Of a stretch of 64,000 bases of DNA, positions 37,503 through 45,196 are shown piece by piece; position 1 is the first letter of the stretch; each line of letters begins with the position of its first letter. The position numbers and the translations under genes were made by a program. Location: the NCBI RefSeq assembly GCF_001050135.1, contig NZ_CP012040.1, forward strand, positions 5,659,001 to 5,723,000. Direction: 5' to 3'. This DNA comes from Cyclobacterium amurskyense (GTDB taxonomy: Bacteria; Bacteroidota; Bacteroidia; Cytophagales; Cyclobacteriaceae). Under the pieces are notes generated by a model. It saw nothing but the letters and a program-made list of their open reading frames with translations, ran no database searches and had not been told where the DNA came from.

Positions 37503-37970
37503 CTAACAGCAGCCCCCACCAGGAGTACAGCTTCCACCCGAAGGAGTACTAACCATCTTCAATACAGGCTTCTTCTCAGGGACACCGCATTTCTCTTTTG
37601 CCAAGCAATCCGTTTGTTTACTGGTAAGTAAAAATCTTTCTCCGTTATAAGCCAATCCAAACCGCTGAATGGTTTCACCTTGAAATTCAACTTCGATGGG
37701 CGCATCACTCAATCCCAAAACTTTTTCTGACAATTCGATAATGTGCAATAACTTCTCTGGATGTAAGCGGTGGTTATAATCATCGGCATCCCAAAGTTGG
37801 AAATTAATCGCCTCCTCTTTACGTTCAGTACCACCACAATCAATATAATGTCTGATTACTTTTCCCACTTCTGTAACGTGAAAATGTTCAGGAACCAAAG
37901 TTCCATCAGGCAATTGAAAACTAAGTGTTTCCTGAGCTTTTAATATTGGTTTTATTTCTGAAAGTTTCAT
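37503..37970 (-). CDS. DUF6428 family protein with Cys-rich C-terminus
   Basis: A 155-aa protein. The core (LSFQLPDGTLVPEHFHVTEVGKV; NFQLWDADDYNHRLHPEKLLHI) matches the DUF6428 family, which I recall as often near arsenic-resistance genes in Bacteroidota. No such neighbours occur here. The C-terminus, GGSCTPGGGCC, together with the two Cys of CLAKEKCGVP, suggests metal or metalloid binding (inference). It lies alone between ArfB and a divergent remnant region. Confidence 0.8.
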   Translation of the reverse strand: MKLSEIKPILKAQETLSFQLPDGTLVPEHFHVTEVGKVIRHYIDCGGTERKEEAINFQLWDADDYNHRLHPEKLLHIIELSEKVLGLSDAPIEVEFQGETIQRFGLAYNGERFLLTSKQTDCLAKEKCGVPEKKPVLKMVSTPSGGSCTPGGGCC

Positions 37971-38407
37971 ATTTTTTTATTTTGAATGAACCATTTAATA
38001 ATAATTTTGGCGTCCCCATTGAAACATACAGCCTATATAATCAGGTTATACCCAAAAGAGTAAAACAACTTTTAAATCAGGCCATTTCTTTATTCAAAGA
38101 AAGGACAAATTAAATACAAAAGCAGTTCCTTTTGGATTAACCTAGGGCTTAATCAATCGGTACATTGCAATATTACGATTAATAAATTTAAAGTAAAAGG
38201 ATCTCTTCAACTTTTCAAATTTATTAGTGAAAGTGGATCCTATAATAGGCAGCCATTTATAGTCCAGATTACAAAATATCCTATCCCTATCAATAGGAAA
38301 AATGTCTCAACTACTTTAAAATCGAGCTTGGTGAAATTTGTTTTTGTCTAAAAGGAATGATTTTTATCAAAAATTGTTTTATACTTCTACCCCATTGAAA
38401 GCATTCT
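37971..38407. other. Intergenic region with a possible LysR-type remnant
   Basis: 437 bp. On the plus strand, 37985-38113 reads MNEPFNNNFGVPIETYSL and PKRVKQLLNQAISLFKERTN before a stop, reminiscent of the last strand and helix of LysR-family regulators. There is no upstream part of such a gene, so it would be a truncated relic or chance. The rest (38114-38407) shows no gene and should carry the promoter of the ABC transporter gene. Confidence 0.3.
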
Positions 38408-40150
38408 ATGAAAGCAAATAAAAGTAAGGTCAGTTTAAAAAGTGTTTTTAAAACCATAATCTGGCCGAGAAGAAAATATATTTTTATTGGACTCTTTTTA
38501 ATAATTATCAGTAGGTTATCTGGTTTAGTTTTACCTTGGGCCAGCAAGTACCTTGTTGATGATGTCATTCCCTCCAGTGATTTTGAATTATTAAAATGGC
38601 TCATAGTTGCTGTGGTTGTTTCGGTTACCATCCAATCAGTAACTTCATTTGGATTAACACAAATTTTAAGTGTTGAGGCCCAAAATCTGATTGCTAAATT
38701 GAGGGTGGAAGTTCAGGCTCACATTATTCGCTTGCCAATACGATTTTTTGACAATGCCAAAACTGGGGAATTGGTATCCCGAGTAATGACTGATGTAGAA
38801 GGAGTACGAAACCTGGTAGGGACAGGACTTGCCCAAATGGTAGGTGGATTGTTAACATCCATGATCAGTTTGGTATTACTGATTTATATCAGTCCAAAAA
38901 TGACTTTGTACGTCTTGGTCCCTGTAATAATTTTTGGCGTTATTTCCCTAAAAGCTTTTGGCCGGATTCGTCCAATATTCAGAGAAAGAGGAAAAATCAA
39001 TGCTGAGGTTACAGGAAGACTGACTGAAACATTAGGAGGTATCCGGGTTATCAAAGGCTTTAATGCTGAAAATCAAGAAACAAAAATATTTGAATCAGGA
39101 GTAAACAAATTGTTTTTAAATGTAAAAAGTAGCTTAACTGCCACAAGCTTTGTTACCAGCGCGGCTACCTTTTTACTTGGACTTGCTTCGGCCGGAATAA
39201 TGGGTATAGGCGGCTACATGATCATGGAAGACCAATTGACATTTGGTGATTTCCTTGCCTTTACCTTATTGTTAGGTTTTATGATTGCCCCTATTCTTCA
39301 AATGAGCAATATAGGAAGTCAATTGACCGAAGCTTTTGCAGGTTTGGACAGGACTCAGGAATTAATGAACATCCCATTAGAGGCGGACCCATTGACCAGA
39401 AATATTCTCTTGCCGGAGATAAAAGGTAGGGTAGCATTTGAAAATGTTCATTTTGAATATGAATCAGGTACTGAAATAATAAAGGGAGTAGATTTTATTG
39501 CTGAACCAGGAACAGTCACTGCCTTGGTTGGGAGTTCAGGGTCAGGAAAAACCACCATTTCAGGTCTTGTAGCTTCTTTTTTAAACCCAACCAAAGGAAG
39601 GGTAACCATAGATGGACAAGACCTTAGTAAAATAGATTTGGATTCATTTAGAAGACAATTGGGTGTAGTATTGCAGGATGATTTTCTTTTTGAAGGTACA
39701 ATCCGAGAAAACATAATGTTTCCAAGACCTGACGCTTCAGAAGAGTTACTTCAGGATGCTGTGAAATCAGCTTATGTCCATCAGTTTACAGATCATTTCG
39801 AAAAAGGCCTAGAAACGGTTATAGGTGAAAGGGGTGTAAAACTTTCAGGAGGGCAGAGACAAAGACTTGCCATCGCCAGGGCCATTCTCGCCAATCCAAG
39901 AATTCTTATCCTTGATGAAGCGACTAGCAATCTTGATGCTGAGAGTGAACATTTTATTCAGTCCAGTTTGAAAAGCTTAATGGAAGGAAGAACCACCTTT
40001 GTAATTGCCCACAGACTTAGTACCATCAGGCAAGCAGATCAGATTCTCGTCATTGAAAAAGGGCAGATTGTAGAACGTGGACACCACGATGAATTGATAA
40101 GCACAAATGGAAGGTACCATGATTTGTACACCTTTCAGGCTAGAATTTAG
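38408..40150 (+). CDS. ABC transporter, exporter half-transporter (membrane + ATPase fused)
   Basis: A 580-aa ABCB-type half-transporter. Residues ~20-310 form six membrane helices (GLFLIIISRLSGLVLPWASKYLVDDVIP, SLVLLIYISPKMTLYVLVPV). Residues ~340-580 form the ATPase: Walker A VGSSGSGKTT, Q-loop LQDDFLFEGTIREN, signature LSGGQRQRLAIARAIL, Walker B ILILDEATSNLD and H-loop IAHRLSTI. It works as a homo- or heterodimer exporting lipids or drugs; the substrate is not predictable. Its last 4 bp overlap the convergent FAD oxidoreductase gene. Confidence 0.95.
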   Translation: MKANKSKVSLKSVFKTIIWPRRKYIFIGLFLIIISRLSGLVLPWASKYLVDDVIPSSDFELLKWLIVAVVVSVTIQSVTSFGLTQILSVEAQNLIAKLRVEVQAHIIRLPIRFFDNAKTGELVSRVMTDVEGVRNLVGTGLAQMVGGLLTSMISLVLLIYISPKMTLYVLVPVIIFGVISLKAFGRIRPIFRERGKINAEVTGRLTETLGGIRVIKGFNAENQETKIFESGVNKLFLNVKSSLTATSFVTSAATFLLGLASAGIMGIGGYMIMEDQLTFGDFLAFTLLLGFMIAPILQMSNIGSQLTEAFAGLDRTQELMNIPLEADPLTRNILLPEIKGRVAFENVHFEYESGTEIIKGVDFIAEPGTVTALVGSSGSGKTTISGLVASFLNPTKGRVTIDGQDLSKIDLDSFRRQLGVVLQDDFLFEGTIRENIMFPRPDASEELLQDAVKSAYVHQFTDHFEKGLETVIGERGVKLSGGQRQRLAIARAILANPRILILDEATSNLDAESEHFIQSSLKSLMEGRTTFVIAHRLSTIRQADQILVIEKGQIVERGHHDELISTNGRYHDLYTFQARI

Positions 40151-41385
40151 GCATTACTGAGCAATGCCTTTACAGCCAATCTACCTGAAGTCATTGCTGC
40201 ATTGATAGAGCCATTTAATAATTGATCCCCTGCTAGAAAAACATTGTCGAATAATTTCACATGTTGCAGGGGAGCACTATTTTTCACATCTGTGAGCTTT
40301 GGCAATGCTTTCTCAATGCTATAAGTTTTAATGTGTTCAAAAAAATTGGCATCAATCCCTGTTAAAGCTTCTAATTCCTTTGTTACTAGTGTCTCCAGAT
40401 TTTCTAATCCTTTGACATCCTTAATAATGGAAACAGACAATAAGGCCCTACCATCACTGGCATATTTTTTACTAACATCAGTCAAGAACACCAAATTGTT
40501 GATCATGAACTTATCATCAGGTACCAAACCAATCATAGGTTTAACTATAAATGATTGCTGTAAGGTAAAATACAGATTGGTAACTTGATGATAGTCCAGG
40601 TTATCTTGTCCAATAAGCTTTCCAGGAGCTGTTGCAATGATAATCTGATCAGCAGTCAAAGAATTTCCGGAATCAAGGTGAATGGTATTGTTTTCAATTA
40701 ATGAAACCTTGGTATTGAACCGGATTTGGGTATGTGCTAATTGTTCGAAAAGTTGTTGAGGAATTTGCCCCATGCCCTTTTCAGGAATGGCAGCATATCC
40801 CTGACCAAACATTTTAAAAACAAATTCAAACATCCTTGAAGATGTTGAAAGTTGATCTTCTAGAAATATCCCACTAAAAAATGGCTTGAAGAAATTATGA
40901 ATAATGCGATTTGAAAAACCAAAATCTTTTAAATAGGTTAAAGTTGTACTCTGTGGACTAGTGAATATAGCCTCTATACTTTTTTCTTTTAACCTTTTAG
41001 TCAGCGCATACATTTTATACTTGTCCCAAAGTGTCCCGACTTTAGAAAATGCCATAGCAAAAACCTTAAGTGGGTTCCGAATCGGGTCATGAATGGCAAA
41101 AGATTGTCCACCAGCTTCGAGAATAATTGCCCCAGCCTTAAACTTTTTCAAATTTAGCTTATCCAAATCAAGGTAGCGACTTAATTCTGGATAAGCAGTT
41201 AGCAAAACTTGAAAACCATGATCGAGCAAATAACCGTATGTTTCATCAGTTTTCACTCTACCTCCAATGCTATCAGACCCTTCAAGAATTACTGGAAAAT
41301 AACCCGCCCTTTCAAGCTCTATTGCTGCCACAAGGCCGGAAATTCCAGCTCCAATAATGTATACACTTTTTTCAGTTGAAAGCAT
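40147..41385 (-). CDS. FAD-dependent oxidoreductase (amine-oxidase/phytoene-desaturase-like)
   Basis: A 412-aa flavoprotein. The N-terminal dinucleotide-binding motif IIGAGISGLVAAIELERAGYFPVILEGSDSIGG (residues ~10-42, in the GxGxxG...E pattern) is followed by GRV. The C-terminal FAD segment VFLAGDQLLNGSINAAMTSGRLA is typical of the amino-oxidase superfamily. The substrate is unknown; relatives act on amines, porphyrinogens or carotenoids. It is the third gene of a tight minus-strand run (DoxX, helicase, this; gaps of 12 and 24 bp). It ends in a 4-bp convergent overlap with the ABC transporter. Confidence 0.9.
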   Translation of the reverse strand: MLSTEKSVYIIGAGISGLVAAIELERAGYFPVILEGSDSIGGRVKTDETYGYLLDHGFQVLLTAYPELSRYLDLDKLNLKKFKAGAIILEAGGQSFAIHDPIRNPLKVFAMAFSKVGTLWDKYKMYALTKRLKEKSIEAIFTSPQSTTLTYLKDFGFSNRIIHNFFKPFFSGIFLEDQLSTSSRMFEFVFKMFGQGYAAIPEKGMGQIPQQLFEQLAHTQIRFNTKVSLIENNTIHLDSGNSLTADQIIIATAPGKLIGQDNLDYHQVTNLYFTLQQSFIVKPMIGLVPDDKFMINNLVFLTDVSKKYASDGRALLSVSIIKDVKGLENLETLVTKELEALTGIDANFFEHIKTYSIEKALPKLTDVKNSAPLQHVKLFDNVFLAGDQLLNGSINAAMTSGRLAVKALLSNA

Positions 41386-41409
41386 TGTTATGGTTTTAAT
41401 TAACTCCTT

Positions 41410-42762
41410 TTATTCACCCTCATTTTTTATATTTTTCCTCTCACGAAACTTCCCCTTATCCGAAGAGGCTTTTATCTTAGGTCTTGGCTCGGTTTTTACA
41501 TTAGCCGTTTCACTTGATCTTTTTTTATCGTTCGGCCTAGACTGTTTCTTATAGGAGTTTCCTTTTTTCTTATTTCCTGATGCGTTTCTATTCCCTGCAT
41601 TGGACTTATTAGAATGGCTCTTAGATAAATCAGGTCCTTTCCCTATATCTTCTGGATTAGGCAATACCTCAATTTCCATGCCGATAAGGTTCTCAATATT
41701 TTTATATTTATACCTGTCTTTTTCATTGACAAAAGTAACGGCTTTCCCTTTCTTCTCTGCTCTAGCAGTACGCCCTACCCTATGCACATAATCTTCTGGA
41801 TCATTAGGTGTATCAAAATTAATTACCATTTCGATATCCTCCACATCAATCCCTCTTGAGAGTATATCTGTAGCAACAAGGATCTTTAATGATTTGTTTT
41901 TAAAGGAAGACATAATTAATTCCCTCTCATTCTGATCCAAGTCTGCATGAAAAGCTTCCACCATAAAGCTTTTTCTCAATACCTTATACAAAGACTTGAC
42001 TTTATCCTTGGTCGAACAGAAAATTATAACCGCTTGAAAATCCTGGGATTTCAGTATATGGTTTACCAATGCCTCTTTTTGCCCATCATATACATGGTAA
42101 ACATATTGACTGACCCCTTTAGCTGTTTTACCCAAAGCAATGGATATTTGTTCGGGATCATGTAAAATCTGTTGAGAGAATTTCCTGATTTTGGGAGGCA
42201 TGGTAGCAGAAAACAACAAGGTCTGTCGTTTTTGAGGAAGGTATTTTACAATCGTCAGAATATCTTCTGAAAACCCCATATCCAACATTCTGTCAGCCTC
42301 ATCTAATATTAAATTTTCAAGGGAATCAAAATTCACTTTACCCCCTGCAAGAAGGGCTATCAACCTACCAGGAGTAGCTACTACTATGTCAGCACCCATT
42401 TCCAAGGCTTTTCTTTGTTGCTCCCAGACTTTCCCGTCTCCTCCTCCATAAATGGGAATAGAACTAATTCCTAAAAAATAGGCAAGTCCCTGGATTTGCT
42501 GATCTATTTGGATGGCAAGCTCCCTTGTTGGGGCAATTATCAAAACTTTAACCCCATTTCTATCCCCTTTACTTATTTCATTAAGCACTGGCAATATAAA
42601 AGCGGCAGTTTTTCCTGTCCCTGTCTGTGCAGTTGCTATCAGGTCTTTCCCTCCTAGTATTATTGGTATTGCTTGCTCTTGTATGGGAGTTGCTTTTTCA
42701 AAACCCATTGCGTCCAAACCTTCCTGAAGTTCGGGAACAAAATTAAATTCACTAAAAATCAA
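41410..42762 (-). CDS. DEAD-box ATP-dependent RNA helicase
   Basis: A 450-aa helicase with all motifs in order: Q motif (GFEKATPIQEQAIP), AQTGTGKT, PTRELAIQI, TPGR, DEAD, SAT, the helicase C domain (VATDILSRGIDVEDIEMVINFDTP) and HRVGRTARAEKKG. The C-terminal tail (~residues 380-450) is long, basic and Asn/Lys/Ser-rich (SNKSNAGNRNASGNKKKG), as in RhlE/CsdA-type enzymes that bind RNA non-specifically. It likely unwinds RNA during ribosome assembly or mRNA decay. Its stop is 24 bp before the FAD oxidoreductase start. Confidence 0.95.
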   Translation of the reverse strand: MIFSEFNFVPELQEGLDAMGFEKATPIQEQAIPIILGGKDLIATAQTGTGKTAAFILPVLNEISKGDRNGVKVLIIAPTRELAIQIDQQIQGLAYFLGISSIPIYGGGDGKVWEQQRKALEMGADIVVATPGRLIALLAGGKVNFDSLENLILDEADRMLDMGFSEDILTIVKYLPQKRQTLLFSATMPPKIRKFSQQILHDPEQISIALGKTAKGVSQYVYHVYDGQKEALVNHILKSQDFQAVIIFCSTKDKVKSLYKVLRKSFMVEAFHADLDQNERELIMSSFKNKSLKILVATDILSRGIDVEDIEMVINFDTPNDPEDYVHRVGRTARAEKKGKAVTFVNEKDRYKYKNIENLIGMEIEVLPNPEDIGKGPDLSKSHSNKSNAGNRNASGNKKKGNSYKKQSRPNDKKRSSETANVKTEPRPKIKASSDKGKFRERKNIKNEGE

Positions 42763-42774
42763 TTTTTCTCTAGT

Positions 42775-43128
42775 TTAAGTGTACAAATATGCCCAGCCAA
42801 TTAATGCCAATTGCATCGGAAGTCTAATCAACAACAACCACTTTGGAATCCCTAAATGCTTTCTTTGATACATGTATAGATTGGCTGGAAATACTGCAAT
42901 TAACAAAAGGATGATTCCATAGGCAGCTACAATTCGAACCGGCTCAAAAATCAAACCAAATCCTAATCCTACCTCTATACTCCCTACTAATTTGTTAACC
43001 AATTTGCGTTTAGGAATAAAAGGCGGGATAATACTTGTAAACAAGGCAGGTTTTACAAAATGCATAACCCCCACTGTCATATAAAAAATTGCCATCGCAT
43101 AAAGAAATGCTTCATCCATAAAAATCAA
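42775..43128 (-). CDS. DoxX-like integral membrane protein
   Basis: A 117-aa protein with four predicted membrane helices (FLYAMAIFYMTVGVMHFV, VGSIEVGLGFGLIFEP, AAYGIILLLIAVFPANLYMY, LIRLPMQLALIGWAYLYT). The HFVKPALFTSIIPPFIPK segment after helix 1 is typical of the DoxX family. The role is poorly known; relatives are linked to redox stress. It heads the helicase/FAD oxidoreductase unit, with 12 bp to the helicase start. Confidence 0.9.
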   Translation of the reverse strand: MIFMDEAFLYAMAIFYMTVGVMHFVKPALFTSIIPPFIPKRKLVNKLVGSIEVGLGFGLIFEPVRIVAAYGIILLLIAVFPANLYMYQRKHLGIPKWLLLIRLPMQLALIGWAYLYT

Positions 43129-43441
43129 TTGCAGTAATTTCTTTATTCTTTAAAATTAGGACTTCAAACTTGCATATCAAAAATATTTAGGCTTATTAGC
43201 TAAAATAAATCCTTTTTTTGGAGAAAGAATTTAATTTATTCCTTTTAAACTTCGTTTCGAGCATTAATTACCGGTATCATTAGGCATTGAAATAGATTGA
43301 TTCTAAGCTTTCAAAGACAATTAGCAAACTCTTTAATAAGTAACATTAACCAGTCCTGCTAATAACCCCACACCCTTCAAGAATGGATCGAAGCTGTAAA
43401 TGATTACTGATTAAAAATCCTTTTGAGCCATTATTCCCTAA
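43129..43441. other. Intergenic, upstream of the DoxX unit
   Basis: About 313 bp of AT-rich DNA that must hold the promoter of the DoxX-helicase-FAD unit. I see no gene and no clear structured element here. Confidence 0.4.
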
Positions 43442-43679
43442 TTTGAACTGGATTTTGCAATAGGATTTCTCCGCCCTGACAATAATCTGGGTAAAGCCTT
43501 TACCATGGTATGAGAAGAGTTGAATTGTTAGTAAATCAGGCTGTTTGAAGATTAAAGCATAGCATCGCTATGGTGAACCTGTTGATCGGAAGGCAGATTT
43601 AAAAACAGGACTGAAGTGACTGATTTTGAAGTGATTTCAGCACATAATAGAAGGTCTATTAATTATTTCTGATTCAACA
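43442..43679 (+). repeat. Dispersed non-coding repeat, copy D (diverged)
   Basis: It matches copies B and C over most of its length (TAGGATTTCTCCG.CCTGACAATA, AAATCAGGCTGTTTG, CATAGCATCGCTATGGTGAA, ACTGATTTTGAAG, CTATT). It carries an extra insertion near 43575-43605 and many substitutions. The CATAGC/GCTATG stem is again intact with another loop (ATC). It has no ORF. Confidence 0.7.
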
Positions 43680-43903
43680 ACTCTTTCATTTAAACCCAGG
43701 GAAAGCATGAGCAATTACCTTTATATAACCACTGAATTTAACCCTTTAAACCTCTCCTAACTCATGTAATTACAAATCTTCAAAATCTAGATCAAAATTG
43801 AGCATCAAATTACATTAATAATAATTATCTACCCTTAGTATTAATTATAGCATAAACTTTAAACTATTTTATTGCTATATTTTAAATTAATCAATCTTTT
43901 CCT

Positions 43904-43911
43904 TACCTTTG
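43904..43911 (+). promoter_or_regulatory. Candidate Bacteroidota -7 box for the small RNA unit
   Basis: TACCTTTG matches the Bacteroidota TAnnTTTG -7 consensus exactly. Transcription would then start about 43918, just before the two hairpins. A clear -33 TTG at normal spacing is not seen, so confidence is modest. Confidence 0.35.
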
Positions 43912-43921
43912 AAATATCAAA

Positions 43922-43967
43922 CAAAGACAAACGGTCTTTGGTCAATAAAAGACAAACTTTTTATTGA
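43922..43967 (+). ncRNA. Twin hairpin leader before the tRNA-like element
   Basis: Two adjacent perfect hairpins: CAAAGAC/GTCTTTG (43922-43940) and TCAATAAAA/TTTTATTGA (43942-43967). Both contain the direct repeat AAAGACAAAC at the stem-loop junction. They lie 10 bp upstream of the tRNA-like fold and probably belong to the same transcript (inference). Function unknown. Confidence 0.45.
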
Positions 43968-43977
43968 TGATATATAC

Positions 43978-44101
43978 TGTAGGATGATGAAACTGGCAGA
44001 CATGCCCTCCTGTCTCGGGGGTGGGGATCACAGGATAAAAAAAATAGCGAGCTCGTGTTTTTTCTAACTGCCCCGTGGAGGTTCGACTCCTTCTCCTACA
44101 G
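43978..44101 (+). tRNA. Unusual class II tRNA-like element, ~55-nt variable region, apparent GUC anticodon
   Basis: A full cloverleaf can be drawn. The acceptor TGTAGGA/TCCTACA (43978-43984 with 44094-44100) extends to 8 bp with C43977/G44101. The D-arm ATG-AAACTGGCAGA-CAT has the Leu-like GGCAGAC. The anticodon stem is CCCTC/GGGGG with loop CTGTCTC (44010-44016), giving GUC at 34-36. The T-arm GGAGG-TTCGACT-CCTTC is near-perfect. The variable region (44022-44076) is about 55 nt with a GGGG/CCCC base and an A-run/T-run arm around CGAGCTCG. A normal Leu tRNA has ~15 nt there and never GUC; a normal Asp(GUC) tRNA has no long arm. CCA is not encoded. It could be a non-canonical tRNA, a pseudo-tRNA or a tRNA-mimicking RNA. 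Confidence 0.6.
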
Positions 44102-44132
44102 CAGGTTATTTTGGGTTTATTGTTAATTGACT

Positions 44133-44166
44133 AAAGCTATGAGATTTTGTTTCATAGCTTTTTTTT
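44133..44166 (+). terminator. Intrinsic terminator of the tRNA-like unit
   Basis: Perfect 10-bp stem AAAGCTATGA/TCATAGCTTT (44133-44142 with 44152-44161, 9-nt loop) followed by an eight-T run (44159-44166). It lies 32 bp after the tRNA-like 3' end and shows that the RNA is its own transcription unit. Confidence 0.85.
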
Positions 44167-44191
44167 CTGCCAAAAACCCAGAATAAATTAA

Positions 44192-44232
44192 ACCCGAAAC
44201 AGGTAATAGTAGGACAATTATCTATTTCGGGT
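44192..44232 (-). terminator. AACCCGAAA-type hairpin after the M15 peptidase gene
   Basis: Arms ACCCGAAA (44192-44199) and TTTCGGGT (44225-44232). The stretch GGTAATAG..TCTATTTCGGG resembles the right end of the dispersed repeat, so this may be a solo repeat end reused as a terminator. It lies 50 bp beyond the stop codon at 44283. Confidence 0.5.
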
Positions 44233-44282
44233 CAATATAGGTAGGGATTAATTTCTCTTTTTTATCATAAAACAACCTGGCG

Positions 44283-45065
44283 TTACACTTCAGCAGCCTG
44301 AACGTGCATCCAATCGTAATTTTTTCTCCTGCCGAGGCTTACCCAACCTTCTTCTTCCCAACATCTCCACCAGTCATTGTACACGGGGTGTGCAAATGCG
44401 GCTTGGTTCCTTCCCCAGGTCAATTGGTTTCTAGCTGGGTCAAAATCAAGGGCAACTCCCCAAGAATGGGTTGACCATTGTGTTCCTCCTCGCATCAGCC
44501 TATTATTAAAACACCCTCCAAACCTGTTTAGCGCTAGCCTTTCAATTTCATTCTCCCCATAAATATTTCGCACATTTTCTAACACCAATAAAAGACTCTC
44601 TGCAACCTTGGTATGACAGGTGATTTTCTTTGCCCTATACCTCATATCCCAAGCTATTTTCATTTCATAAGGCACTGTCACTGTCACAAGATTTTTTGCC
44701 CGAAGACCATAAAATTCGTGAAAAGCAGGTGAATTTTGCCTGGGCCAGCGATTCATAGGGTTGATCTCTTCAGGCCTCCAAGGTTCTCTGACTTTACCAT
44801 ACTTTTGTAAATAAACCAATTCTTCAAAAGCATATTGGGTCTGAGGGCCCCACATCCCGTCTATAGCTCCAGAATTAAAACCTTTTTCTCTGGCTCCTAT
44901 TTGAATCATGGTCGTAACCTTTCTCACATTTGGAAGATTGACGCTCATTCCTGGTACTCGATTGAGGCTTTTGAGTGTTTCCGGACCAAAAATACCATCA
45001 ATTGCACCTCTGTACAATCCTTTTTCTGCCAGCAATTGTTGGACTACTTTGATTTTTTCTTTCAT
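44283..45065 (-). CDS. Peptidoglycan-binding domain protein with M15 (VanY-type) peptidase domain, eCIS-linked
   Basis: A 260-aa protein without a signal peptide. There are two peptidoglycan-binding repeats, the first with AEKGLYRGAIDGIFGPETLKSL (about residues 1-35) and the second with REKGFNSGAIDGMWGPQTQYAF (about 53-85). The C-terminal M15-type metallopeptidase has the zinc ligands H200 and D207 in STHSWGVALDFDP and H254 in DWMHV. It should cut peptide crosslinks in the cell wall. Lacking a leader, it would need the injection system or cell lysis to reach peptidoglycan, which fits its position as the last gene of the eCIS cluster. It lies 131 bp downstream of the AAA+ gene, so its own promoter is possible. 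Confidence 0.88.
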   Translation of the reverse strand: MKEKIKVVQQLLAEKGLYRGAIDGIFGPETLKSLNRVPGMSVNLPNVRKVTTMIQIGAREKGFNSGAIDGMWGPQTQYAFEELVYLQKYGKVREPWRPEEINPMNRWPRQNSPAFHEFYGLRAKNLVTVTVPYEMKIAWDMRYRAKKITCHTKVAESLLLVLENVRNIYGENEIERLALNRFGGCFNNRLMRGGTQWSTHSWGVALDFDPARNQLTWGRNQAAFAHPVYNDWWRCWEEEGWVSLGRRKNYDWMHVQAAEV

Positions 45066-45196
45066 GCCTGATTGTTAGTTATTTGTGAAATATTTTATTA
45101 ATTCAAATTAGCCAATAGACAAGCTAGAAGCACTAAACCATTTTTCGATTATGCGCAGGGTTCCTATCTGTTTATTGAAATAATTTAAAAAAAGCA

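Noticed and set aside
43978..44101. Simple tRNA-Leu or tmRNA call.
   Set aside because: The anticodon is not a leucine anticodon and the variable region is far too long. tmRNA is excluded because a real D-arm and anticodon arm are present and no tag ORF is seen.
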